From the NCBI GenBank assembly GCA_037127315.1, contig JBBBDQ010001278.1, positions 142,501 to 206,500 of the forward strand: a stretch of 64,000 nt of DNA. The letters are read 5' to 3'. The DNA is from Ascarosepion bandense. Taxonomy: Eukaryota; Mollusca; Cephalopoda; Sepiida; Sepiidae. The notes beneath the pieces were generated by a model. The model ran no database searches and was not told where the DNA came from. It saw only the letters and a program-made list of their open reading frames with translations. Positions within the stretch are counted from its first letter, which is position 1. Every line of letters begins with the position of its first letter. Positions 1 to 8,890 of the stretch are shown piece after piece. Made by a program: the position numbers and the translations under genes.

Positions 1-202
1 TTCTATGAGCTAAATTAGCTTCTTTCATCAGACTCCACAATATTCATTTCATTCGGTATAAATATTTTCCTGGATCTTCTGGGAAAATATTTGTACCGAA
101 TGGAATGAATATAGTATGTTCTGATAAAATAAGCTCATTTACCTCGCAGAAATGAATTATGATTGATAACCAGTCTAAATGATGTGTTAAGTTTTCTTTT
201 TT

Positions 203-335
203 ATGGCTTAGGGGCTAGCGACTGCGACTGACAACAAATCGGTCGAATTTCGATCCCGGCCAGAAACCAGTGGATGTCTAGCCACACTGATGAGCTGTGA
301 TACAGCGAAACAAGCTTGTATGTAGATGACGAATA
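203..335 (+). mobile_element. tRNA-headed SINE carrying a hammerhead ribozyme (HHR-SINE copy 1)
   Basis: The element opens with tRNA-type polymerase III promoter motifs. An A-box-like TGGCTTAGGGG lies at 204-214 and a B-box-like TTTCGATCCC at 248-257. A complete hammerhead core follows at 281-325 and the copy runs into a (TA)n tract. The same tRNA-like plus ribozyme order recurs, decayed, on the minus strand near 26844-26960 and 60783-60960, so it is one dispersed family. The architecture resembles the Schistosoma Sm-alpha hammerhead SINE, which is established knowledge; kinship to it is not implied. The 5' boundary near 203 is where similarity to the other copies stops. I infer that it is non-autonomous and depends on a LINE in trans. 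Confidence 0.75.
281..325 (+). ncRNA. Type I hammerhead self-cleaving ribozyme, intact core
   Basis: All conserved core blocks are present in order. CUGAUGA is at 287-293, stem II pairs GCUGU (294-298) with ACAGC (302-306) around loop GAU, and GAA is at 307-309. Stem III is the palindrome ACAAGCUUGU (310-319), with A310 pairing U319. The cleavage triplet is GUA (318-320), so cleavage is predicted after 320. Stem I pairs 321-323 and 325 with 284-286 and 282, with one A-C mismatch at 324/283. The other family copies have G at that position, which restores the pair. A four-pair stem III capped by two bases is weak in a monomer, and its palindrome would allow a dimeric ribozyme, as known for newt and Schistosoma hammerheads. 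Confidence 0.82.

Positions 336-373
<38 letters not shown>
335..373. repeat. (TA)n microsatellite
   Basis: A TA dinucleotide run follows directly on the ribozyme SINE. Expansion at the 3' end of the element is plausible. Confidence 0.95.
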
Positions 374-375
<2 letters not shown>

Positions 376-687
376 AAATTTGTTACTAAAAAGATTAACT
401 CTGACATATTTCCAAATTTTTTTGGTTAAACATTATTTTTAAATGATACTCATACTTGAGTAATACTTCATTAAAAATTAAACGGTATATTTATTTATAT
501 CTACCCGCCTGAATAATCGAGAAATCTTTTTAGTAAAATATGCGTCCTTCGGCAGGTTTCGAACCTGATTCACCTAGGAGAAACCATCTTTAGATCTGAC
601 ATATATAAATAATTACATATACTGTTTAATAATAAAAATAGCATCTACTCAAATATGACTATCCATTAAAAATAACGCTTAAACAAA

Positions 688-754
<67 letters not shown>
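688..754. repeat. (CA)n(TA)n compound microsatellite
   Basis: About 40 bp of CA repeats passes directly into about 26 bp of TA repeats. It abuts the 3' tail end of a minus-strand SINE-A. Confidence 0.95.
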
Positions 755-756
<2 letters not shown>

Positions 757-920
757 CGTATCACCCCGAGCAAGGCGGTAACGCCACTGATGTGCAGGGG
801 GATACGTAATAGTGAAAAGATTGGAAAAAACAGAGAACAAGGGATGAGCTTTTTAACCTATTCAATAGACGTGGGTGGAGTGTGAACCGGGCGATAGATA
901 GATCTATCTACTCCAATTAA
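753..920 (-). mobile_element. SINE-A (LINE-1-tailed SINE), minus strand
   Basis: Read on the minus strand it runs from a tRNA-like head (GGAGTAGATAG, then the B-box-like GGTTCACACTCC) to a tail matching the LINE-1 3' end. The tail includes the hairpin GGCGTTACCGCC and GCTCGGGGTGATACGATT. Other copies lie at 23748-23933, 23949-24083, 33152-33282, 33299-33490, 48301-48490 and 50200-50370. This copy is the only one directly preceded, on its own strand, by a hammerhead remnant. Confidence 0.75.
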
Positions 921-927
921 AACTATA

Positions 928-963
928 GTCATCCGCAGACAGATCTGTTTCGCTGTATCACAG
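928..963 (-). ncRNA. Hammerhead ribozyme remnant, 5' half lost (copy 2)
   Basis: On the minus strand the sequence carries stem II, the GAA core, the palindromic stem III ACAGAUCUGU (plus 939-948), the cleavage triplet GUC and the stem I 3' strand UGCGGAUGAC. The stem II 5' strand stops one base short at 963/964, where a foldback element begins, so the CUGAUGA block is missing. Compared with copy 1, the two central stem III pairs are exchanged while the palindrome is kept. It cannot cleave by itself as it stands. Confidence 0.68.
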
Positions 964-1373
964 ATACTGTTAAATATAAGAGACAATGAATGCCTGTTAT
1001 TTTTAATCATCTAAACATCGTATTTTGGCTTTAATTTCAGGTGAAAATAAAGACAAAAATTCTCCAACATTTGGATAATTTTTTATTAAGTTGGTTCTAA
1101 GCTTTCGGCTCACAAGTTGTTGCTTAGCAAAGCTTTCTGTCAGCACAAGATAAAATCGTTTTTGATGGTGAATGTTTTTATGTTAACGTCCCTGTAACCT
1201 CTCTGAAGATGGCTCATGTGAGGCGAAAGCTTAGAAGCAACTTAAGAAAAAAATTATCCAAATGTTGGAGAATTTTTGTGTTTATTTTACCTGAAATTAA
1301 AGCCAAAATACGATGATTAGAACGGCTCATGATTAAACATAAGACATTCATTGTTTCTCGTGTTTAACAGTAT
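964..1373. mobile_element. Foldback / long-TIR MITE (family F1)
   Basis: Two arms of about 150 bp are inverted copies of one another: 964-1112 reads outward to inward and 1219-1373 is its complement. Shared landmarks are the ATACTGTT end, a CAACATTTGGATAATT block and an AAGCTTTCGGC block. The 105-bp centre contains CTGAAGA, a GGCTC/GAGCC-like hairpin and GAAAG. A partial copy is at 4240-4480 and a single arm at 4500-4597. No coding capacity is seen. It inserted into the ribozyme element at 963/964. Confidence 0.8.
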
Positions 1374-1401
1374 ATGTTTAGAAAATTATCGGCTGCCTCG
1401 A

Positions 1402-1402
1402 T

Positions 1403-1467
<65 letters not shown>
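1402..1467. repeat. (CA)n(TA)n compound microsatellite
   Basis: A CA run is followed by a TA run, the same order as at 688-754. Confidence 0.95.
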
Positions 1468-1470
<3 letters not shown>

Positions 1471-2030
1471 GCAGTATGTAAATAGGAAAATTAAAACGTC
1501 TTTCTGAAAGATACGGTACAGCCCGAGTGATATTTTTTAAATTTTTGACGGGCCGCAGTAATCTCGTGATCTAAGCAACAACTGTCTGTTCTCCCCAACG
1601 TGCTGTCATGTGCTCCGCAAGTGCCTCTTAAAGCATCAGTTATTTTTTACTGTTAAAAGAGTGACTATCGCTGTAGTTTCATTGCATTTAATCAAAACAA
1701 CCATGTGGATAATAAGAATTTGATTTTCTGTATATTCTCTCTCTAAAAATCAAATTTTATTTATAGAAATTTCTAGAAAAACGAAATTTGAAAAGTTAGA
1801 AAAATGAGATTTTATTTTTATTTATCTTACATTCTTCGTTAACATCTGCCGACCGTTCGTCTATTAAAAAAAAAGAATATAATTATCTGTGATTTTTTTT
1901 CCCCGTGTAATAACAACTTTATATTATGATTCTAGTACTGAGTTTCGTTCATTTGAAAGGCTTTAGAACAATTCAATTTTTTTTTTTTTTTTTTTTTTGC
2001 CTTTATTTTTTGGAAAGAATTGCGTTAAAG
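1468..2030. other. AT-rich stretch, nothing recognised
   Basis: No coding region, TIR or known repeat is apparent. It ends in a 20-base T run near 1977-1998. Confidence 0.6.
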
Positions 2031-2031
2031 G

Positions 2032-2035
<4 letters not shown>

Positions 2036-2069
<34 letters not shown>
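2036..2069. repeat. (GA)n microsatellite
   Basis: A GAGA run on the plus strand lies just ahead of the pyrimidine-rich minisatellite. Confidence 0.95.
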
Positions 2070-2071
<2 letters not shown>

Positions 2072-2214
2072 TAATGGCAGACGTCAAAAACTTATTATTA
2101 GAGTTGAAGATTTTAGTTTTGTGAACTGTTATCTGAAACTCTATTGTCAGGCGTCCTCATTAGCTTTCTGTCTTCTCTTCCCTTATTGGCTTTCTTTCTT
2201 CTCTTTCTTGTCGT

Positions 2215-2745
2215 TCCTCGTCGGACTTCTTTTTCTGGTCTTTCCTCGTTGGCCTTTTTTTTTCTCGTCTTTCCTCGTCGGCCTTTTTTTTCTGGTCTTT
2301 CCTCGTCGGCCTTCTTTTTCTCGTCTTTCTTCGTCGGCCTTCTTTTTCTCGTCTTTCTTCGTCGGCCTTCTTTTTCTCGTCTTTCCTCGTCGGCCTTTTT
2401 TTTCTCGTCTTTCCTCGTCGGCCTTTTTTTCTCGTCTTTCCTCGTCGGATTTTTTTCTCGTCTTTCCTCGTCGGCCTTTTTTTCTCGTCTTTCCTCGTCG
2501 GCCTTTTTTTCTCGTCTTTCCTCGTCGGCCTTTTTTTCTCGTCTTTCCTCGTCGGCCTTTTTTTCTCGTCTTTCCTCGTCGGCCTTTTTTTCTCGTCTTT
2601 CCTCGTCGACCTTTTTTCTCGTCTTTCCTTGTCGGCCTTTTTTCTCGTCTTTCCTTAGTCGGCCTTTTTTTCTCGTCTGTCCTCGTCGGCCTTTTTTTCT
2701 CGTCTGTCCTCGTCGGTCTTCTTTTCTCGTCTTTCTTGTCTTTTC
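2215..2745. repeat. 27-bp pyrimidine-rich minisatellite
   Basis: The unit is CTCGTCTTTCCTCGTCGGCC plus a T run, 27 bp in the regular central part (about 2440-2640), with variants on both flanks. There are about 19-20 copies. Because 27 divides by three, long open frames appear on both strands. The minus-strand one reads as a Lys/Arg/Gly-rich nonapeptide repeat. I regard these as repeat artefacts. The plus strand is almost pure pyrimidine apart from single Gs, so strand asymmetry is extreme. Confidence 0.95.
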
Positions 2746-2859
2746 TCATTGGCTTTCTTTCTTCTTTCCCATTTGTTTTAACATTCACAATCCAAGGTCT
2801 TTTCTATAAAATGTCCGTTATTTTATTTATTCTACCGCTTTCACCTACTTTTGAATTAT

Positions 2860-3235
2860 TTTTGTTACTCGCCTTTATTTTCATTTAACTTCTTTCTTCC
2901 CTGATTTCTCTGCTTATTTATTCCTTATCTTTTCTTTCTTTTCTTCTTCATTTTTTTTCAAACTTCAATTTTTTCTTCATTTTCTTCTTCTTTCTTATTC
3001 TTTCTTACTCTTTATTCTCTTCTTTTTTGTTTCTTCCTCTTTCCGTTTTCTTCCTTCCTTTTTCTTTTTTCCTTCTTTCTTCATTCTCTTTGTTCCTTCT
3101 TTCCTTTGTTTTATCTTTCATCTTTATTTTCTACAACGCTTTTCTTTCACTCGCTCTTTCATGGTCACTCTTTTTTTTATTTCTTTATTTCGTTTGCCTC
3201 TTTTTCTCTGTCTTTTTCAAAAACATTTTGGCTAA
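2860..3235. repeat. Polypyrimidine (CTTT/TTC)-rich low-complexity tract
   Basis: Irregular T and C runs extend the pyrimidine bias beyond the minisatellite. Open frames here encode only Phe/Leu/Ser-rich low-complexity peptides. Confidence 0.85.
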
Positions 3236-3390
3236 CAGTAAAAAGATTCTTTAAACTAGTTAAATACCAACACCCCCGTACGGAAACATATACACTATCG
3301 GCCATAATTATTAGGTAACACCAGTTTTTTTTAAAAGAAATGATGTATTTCATGATATTTTTAGTATTTATTGCCCAGTGGATAATCTAA

Positions 3391-4082
3391 ATCTAAACTT
3401 ATTTATAAATGGAACTTTGTCTGTGTGTGTCCGTTACCTGTAGACTCCGAAACGGCTGAACTGATTTTCTTGAAAATTCACACAGCTATACTATAAGCGT
3501 CTGCGAGTGTTCTTAGCTAGGTTTTGTATCGAGGTACCCCAGATAAATATCGAAAATCGGTAATCGAAAAAATCGGGTTATAGAAGGAGTGGACCGATTT
3601 TAATCAAATTTGATACACTCATAGACAAAGACATTAGAAATGATATTCAGAAGTTTCAAGGTTGCAGTTCTTACAATAGTGCAAAAAATCGATAATATAT
3701 ATATATATATATATAAAAAAGGCGAGATGTTTGTGTGTGTGTCTGTTTATCTGCCTGTATGTCTGTATTTTTTTCAGCTCTTTTATTTTAGTTTTTGCTT
3801 CGGGTTTGGCTCTAAGTATGTATAATTGTAGTTCTTAGTTTTAGCTCAGAGGACTTATTTAGCCATCAATGTTCAGTTTACGACGAAAAAAACTTATTTG
3901 ATATCGATACCAGGAAATCAAAATTTGACTTACATCCATTCATTTTTCTTTCAGTCTACGGTTTCGCTTTAACTGGAAACAACTATTGCTTTTTAGTCTT
4001 TCGTGCCAAAAGATCTCCAGGACCATGGATTAGTTTTAAAGCTTTCATTACACCCGAGTAACGCCGGGCTATACTGCTGGTT
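3391..4082 (-). mobile_element. Dispersed ~700-bp repeat R5, minus strand, copy 1 of 5
   Basis: On the minus strand it starts with AGCAGTATAGCCCGGCGTT and GCTCGGGTGTAATGAAAGC, and ends at TTTATAAATAAGTTTAGAT. In the middle a TA tract sits before ATTATCGATTTTCTGCAC. The other copies are at 25604, 30319, 39134 and 53096, with the same ends and the same internal TA position. No protein is conserved among copies, so I treat it as a non-autonomous element of unknown class. Confidence 0.8.
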
Positions 4083-4239
4083 CTAAATGAAAACAGAATG
4101 ATTTTTTTGTTCTCATATGGAATGTGAATGGTTCTTTTTGTTATTGTAACTTTGCAAGATTTTACAAGGCAAATAGCGACAATTTACCCATCGCACCCTG
4201 TGGATTTGCTATATATATATATTTTTTTCTTCTTCTAAA

Positions 4240-4597
4240 CATATACTGATAAATATAAGAGACCATGAATATCTATGTTTAATCATGAGCCGTTCTAAAC
4301 ATCGTCTTTTGGCTTTATTTTCAGGTGAAAATAAAGACGTAAATTCTCCAACATTTAGATAATTCTTTATTAAGTTGGTTCTAAGCTTTCGGCTCGCATG
4401 AGCCATCTTCAGAGAGGTTACAGGGACGTTAACATAAAGACATCTACCATCAAAGATGATTTTATCTTGTGCTGACATATATCTTTGCTAAGCAACAATT
4501 TCAGGTGAAAATAAAGACAAAAATTCTACAACATTTAAATATTATTTTAAGTTGGTTCTAAGCTTTCGGCTTACATGAGCAATCTTCAGAGAGTTAT
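4240..4597. mobile_element. Foldback family F1, partial copies
   Basis: One full left arm plus the centre (4240-4480) is followed by a second, truncated left arm (4500-4597). Both share the AAGCTTTCGGC block and the CATCTTCAGAGAG motif with 964-1373. The right arm is missing. Confidence 0.75.
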
Positions 4598-4612
4598 TTT
4601 TAAATAAAAAAC

Positions 4613-4666
<54 letters not shown>

Positions 4667-4682
4667 GTTTTTTATTTAAAAT
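4597..4682. repeat. Perfect palindrome centred on a (TA)n run
   Basis: The flank TTTTAAATAAAAAACAAATT is mirrored as its complement on the far side of about 45 bp of TA repeats. Confidence 0.85.
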
Positions 4683-4689
4683 GAATATA

Positions 4690-5220
4690 GTTTCCATTGC
4701 GACACGGAAATTTCTGTATTTCGAGATTTTTGTCTCCTCATTAGGCAATGTTAGATCATTGCTTTGAAAATGATTTTCATTTGAATATAAAAAAACACTT
4801 ATGGATGTGGAAATGCAGAAAAATTTACGTATGTTTAGAATAGAGATCGTTTTAAATAAGAAAAATGTTTTTATTTTTGGGAAATACATGATTTCATCTT
4901 TTAATCTTAACAGTAAAAGTGTCAGCCTATTTCAAAACCCCTGTCTAAACTCTATTTCCGTTGATGTATCTATTATTGTTACAATTTGTTTTTCTTTTAG
5001 TTTCATCTGTGTCTTAACATTTTCTAACACAAAAAAGAAAAAAACATTTTATATTTTTGATCAGGCTTAACGTGATTTTTGAGTGTAATTATACTGTTTT
5101 TATTTCGACCCAGAATTCTATTTTTTCTAAAACTCTTAATTTATAAATATTATTTTTTTCATATTCATTTATTTAATGTGAGAAATATATTCACATAGCT
5201 TAGCGCTTAAGCAGTGAAAG
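4690..5220. other. AT-rich stretch, nothing recognised
   Basis: Short frames at 4801-5070 (plus) and 4542-4889 (minus) lack family motifs or codon structure suggestive of a gene. Confidence 0.5.
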
Positions 5221-5224
5221 GAAA

Positions 5225-5925
5225 TTATCAAACATAACAAGACATACCTGGTATAGAAAAAACAATTTATTTGTCTTGCAAAAATATGCTGAATTTTGCT
5301 GCTACAGTGTAGCTTGGTATAGTCTCTTTTCTCTGCTTAGCTTGGTATAGTATCCTCCGTCTAGGAGTGGGATGAAAAAGACACAAGGAACTGCGATCCG
5401 CGACGTACAGGAACTTTCTTCTGGGTCAGCTTCTTTCACAGTTTCTTATCTTGGTATAAGATGATAGTGCTTAGAGAATTTTTCTCTAGGAAGGCAAGGC
5501 TTTGCCCATAGGGTATCCTTTTTAAGGTAAGAAGGGTAACAAGAGATTTTCTCTGTTACAAAGTTGTGGCATTAGCCTAAAAGATTACAAAGAATTGGTA
5601 AGATGGTCTCGATATAGCGAGACAAGTGGGCGCCAATTTAGGCCCTGCTGCAACAAAAATCCGGAGCGGCACAAATACGTCCGATACTGTTCGTGCTAGC
5701 TGAAAAAAGGAGAGAACAAAACCATCAGAAAAAAAACATAAAACCTCTGGTAAAGCCCGCCTAAAGTTCAAAACGAGGTTCGGGTTAAATCAGCCAATCA
5801 GGAGACCCGTTACATCTGTAAATTTCCGACATTAATGAAAATTTTAAGTCATTTTATGGCGGACCTGAATGACTACCACCATCTTTTGGAGGACCCGAAA
5901 GAGACTACCACCATCTTTAAATTAG
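5225..5925. other. Unassigned, less AT-rich segment; possible old retroelement
   Basis: It contains repeated AGCTTGGTATAGT motifs (about 5310 and 5337), a GGTAACAAGAGA/TCTCTGTTAC hairpin (about 5530-5560) and two ACTACCACCATCTTT repeats (about 5870 and 5902). No reverse transcriptase, primer-binding site or clear LTR end is recognised. Confidence 0.3.
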
Positions 5926-5935
5926 TTGTTTTTCA

Positions 5936-5954
<19 letters not shown>

Positions 5955-5968
<14 letters not shown>

Positions 5969-6377
5969 TTCAGCGCAGTCTTATCGGTTATTACATAAAG
6001 TTTCCGATTAGCAAAAGAAAATTGAAAAAATTTCAATATTTAAACAATTTTAGGGTGAGGACTTTCTCATACAACTTTATAGTAAATCAATCCTCCATTT
6101 TGGAACCACTCGAGTTGGGGTCGCTTTGTTTTGTTTTTTTGGGGACGAGTTGTTGCTCTTGTTTTTGTCTTTTTCAAGTTGTCTTTAGTTCTTACGATGG
6201 CATCTTCCTCGGAAACTCCAAGAATGGCTTTATTCCAAAATTTCGCAAAGGATTCAGTTGTTGAATATGCGCAAGCAGAAAAGTTAATTGCACAGGATCG
6301 ATTTACTATAAGGTTGTATGGACAACTGAGCCTCCTGCCTCCTCCCAAAAATTGTTTAAATGTTGAATTTTTTTCAC

Positions 6378-6424
<47 letters not shown>

Positions 6425-6690
6425 ATCAATCGGAAAGTGTTGGATTTAATCGATAAGACTGCACTGAAAAAAGTAAAAAAAAAAAAATTATAATCAACCA
6501 ATTGATAATGGTGATAATGTCGTACCGGTGAGTGGTTCCAAAATGGAGGATCGATTTACTATAACGTTGAATGAAAAAATGAGCCTTCACTAAAATTGTT
6601 TAAATATTGTAATTTTTTCCAAATTTTTTTTTTTTTTTTTTTTTAATCGGAAAGTATATTGTGTAATCGATAAGATTACAATGAAAAAAA
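5955..6690. mobile_element. Inverted-repeat element with an internal open frame
   Basis: The left arm (about 5965-6110) is the inverse of a right arm present twice (about 6290-6475 and 6535-6690). Landmarks are AATCGGAAAGT, TTTAATCGATAAGA and GATCGATTTACTATAA. Each right arm is interrupted by a homopolymer or a (TA)n run. Between the arms lies a GC-richer 180 bp with a start codon in good context at 6197. Its frame reads Met-Ala-Ser-Ser-Ser-Glu for about 50 residues before running into the arm. I do not recognise the peptide; it could be captured host or transposase sequence. Confidence 0.6.
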
Positions 6691-6965
6691 AAAAAAAAAG
6701 CAAATGGTAAACAACAAATTTAAAAGTGGATGTAGTCTCCCCAAGGTCCGCCGGACATTCTTTTAAACGTAAACGCAAAAGACCAGATATGGATTTGAAA
6801 TTAATTTTATTTTTAGATATTTTTATTAATATTTCAAAGTGTCGTATCTGATTGATTTACGTATATTTGAATTGAAATTAGGAAGGAAATTTCCGTAGTC
6901 CATGCTAATTTGCCAAATGTGATTTTAATATTTTCTTTTACATACACGCCTATAATGTACGTTTT

Positions 6966-7862
6966 TTTTTTTTAATCATTTCACCCCGAGCAAGGCGGAA
7001 ACGCCACTGATGTGCAGAGGGCTACATAACTGTAAAAAGATTAATTAGAAAAGAGTGAGGAGTACAAACTAGTTAGAAAGGAACAATAGAAAGCTGAGAA
7101 AGCAGGTGCGATGACAGATACATAGGTGGAGCGAAAGGGAAGGCTATACGGGGGGTGCGGAGAGAGCTAGAGGCCAGTGGTTAGTAGATGAGTATTAACT
7201 TTGCATTTAAATTTCTGGAGGTTGTAGCCGTCAGGAAAGCAAGAATACGGGAGTGAGTTCCACAGGCGGGAAGTGCGAGAGAAGAAGCTGCAGGAGTAGA
7301 ATTTTCGTCTGCATTTGGCTAACCTGACTGTGAATGGGTGGGACCCAGTTGCCAGTCTGGTTGCACGGGTAAACACCTGTTGAGGAGGCATCAGTGACTT
7401 AAGCTCATCCGAGCAGAAGCCATGAAAGTATTTATAGAAGAGACAGAGGGAGGCCACATTTCGACGATGGGAAAGTGTCTGCAGTCGAGTCGCCAGATCA
7501 GTACCTGTCACATTACAGACTCTCCTTTGGAGCTTGTCAAGAACACTGAGGAGAACGGTAGGGGCACCTGACCATAAATGGCAGCAGTACTCCATGCACG
7601 GACGGATGGTTGACTTGTATATATGCAGGATGGATTCAGGTGGAAAAAAAAATCCTGGATCGACATAGTGACCCAACCTTCTTAGCAGTAGATTTTGCTA
7701 TGGATTCAATATAGTGGTTCCATTTGAGGTCTGAGGACAGGGTAAGTCCGAGGAGGCGTAGTGTATTACTCTCCGGGAGAATCACCTGGTCCATGCTTAT
7801 GGCTTATGAGAGGCAGAAGAGGTTGCCTGTAATGGTTGACAGACAAGAGCTTGGTCTTGTGA
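6966..7862 (-). pseudogene. LINE-1 (Jockey/CR1-like) 3' part: RT C-terminus plus 3' UTR
   Basis: The minus strand encodes the C-terminal thumb/connection part of a non-LTR reverse transcriptase (7676 down to 7167). Hallmark segments are IYKSTIRPCMEYCCHLWSG, LCFYKYFHGFCSDEL-like and SRTSRLWNSLP, ending YNLQKFKCKVN. The frame is broken upstream, where IESIAKS- and SMDQ-type segments continue to 7862. The 3' UTR ends with the hairpin GGCGGAAACGCC (complement at 6994-7005) and an A-tail (poly-T at 6961-6973). It is 5'-truncated, as is usual for target-primed LINE copies. The assignment to Jockey rather than CR1/L2 is tentative. Confidence 0.85.
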
Positions 7863-8150
7863 CTACATCGCTTGTCGCTAGAAGCAGACGTCATATTGAC
7901 ATTGAATCAACCTAAGCCAAGAGTCTTCCGTCTCAATGTCCTTAGTAGCACGCAAATCTTAGGAAAATAATAAGTTGACAAACAGGAACAACATAGGTCA
8001 AGATAGTTATATATATATTTTTTTTTTTTTTAAAAAAAAGGATAAGATGAGAGAAAAAATAATGGCGAGTGAAGTCATTTGGATAGGGAGACGAAAATAC
8101 AATGAAAATCATAATGGCGGGAAATAAAATAAAATACCTGTATTTATACG
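7863..8150. other. Intervening sequence, nothing recognised
   Basis: It contains an AT tract and T/A homopolymers near 8010-8040. No coding evidence. Confidence 0.4.
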
Positions 8151-8154
8151 TAGG

Positions 8155-8890
8155 GGAACATGGCCCACCACAATTTCCTGTCTTTTCTTTGTAGGCATCA
8201 ATAAATTTGGTCTTTTTGTTATCTCTCGTAAAACGTGTTCAGTCATCGATTTATACAAGCTAATTCTTTTATGTGTCGAATTTATTCAGGACGTTGGCGA
8301 TCATTGCTCTCCACGGTTTTCTATCCTTTGTACGTATTAATAAATTTAGACTTTTTGTTATTTCACGTAAACCCTTTTCAGCCATCCATTTATACAAGCT
8401 CATTCTTCTTTTATGTGTCGGGTCCATTTAGGACGTTGGCGATCATGGCACTCCACAATTTCTTGTTCTTTGTAGGTATTAATAAACTTTTTTTTTTATT
8501 TCTCGTAAACCTTGTTCAGCCATCCATTTATACAAGCGCATTCTTCCTTTATGTATCGGGTCCATTTAGGACGTTGGCGATTATGGCTCTCCACAATTTT
8601 TTATCCTTTGTAGGTATTAATAAATTTGGTCTTTTTGTTATCTGTCGTAAACACTGTTCAGCCATCCATTTATACAAGCTCATTCTTGTTCTTCTATATG
8701 TCGGGTTCATTCTGACGATCATGGCTCTCCACAATTTCCTATCCATTGTAGGTATTAATAAATTTGGTCTTTTTGTTATCTCTCGTAAATCCTGTTCAGC
8801 CATCTATTTCAAGTTCATTCTTCTTCTATATGTTCTGTCTCTTCAGGCCGTTGGCGATTATGGTTGTCAAAATCTTTCGTAGGTTTTAAT
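8155..8890 (-). repeat. 138-142-bp tandem array derived from an RTE-like LINE 3' end
   Basis: About five to six units repeat the order GGACGTTGGCGATCATGG, CTCCACAATTT, TTTGTAGGTATTAATAAA, CAGCCATCCATTTATACAAG. Unit starts fall near 8291, 8433, 8571, 8713 and 8849. The first motif matches the last codons of LINE-2 (compare 10350-10385). The 215-residue plus-strand frame across it is a by-product of the array. Confidence 0.8.

Noticed and set aside
1926..2888. Long frames across the pyrimidine tract (320, 221 and 201 residues)
   Set aside because: They are translations of a 27-bp minisatellite in different frames and strands.
4801..5070. 89-residue plus-strand gene
   Set aside because: AT-rich low-complexity composition, no motif, no splice or promoter context.
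8235..8882. 215-residue plus-strand protein
   Set aside because: It is the antisense of tandem LINE-2 3' ends. Its internal repetition follows the 138-142-bp DNA period.
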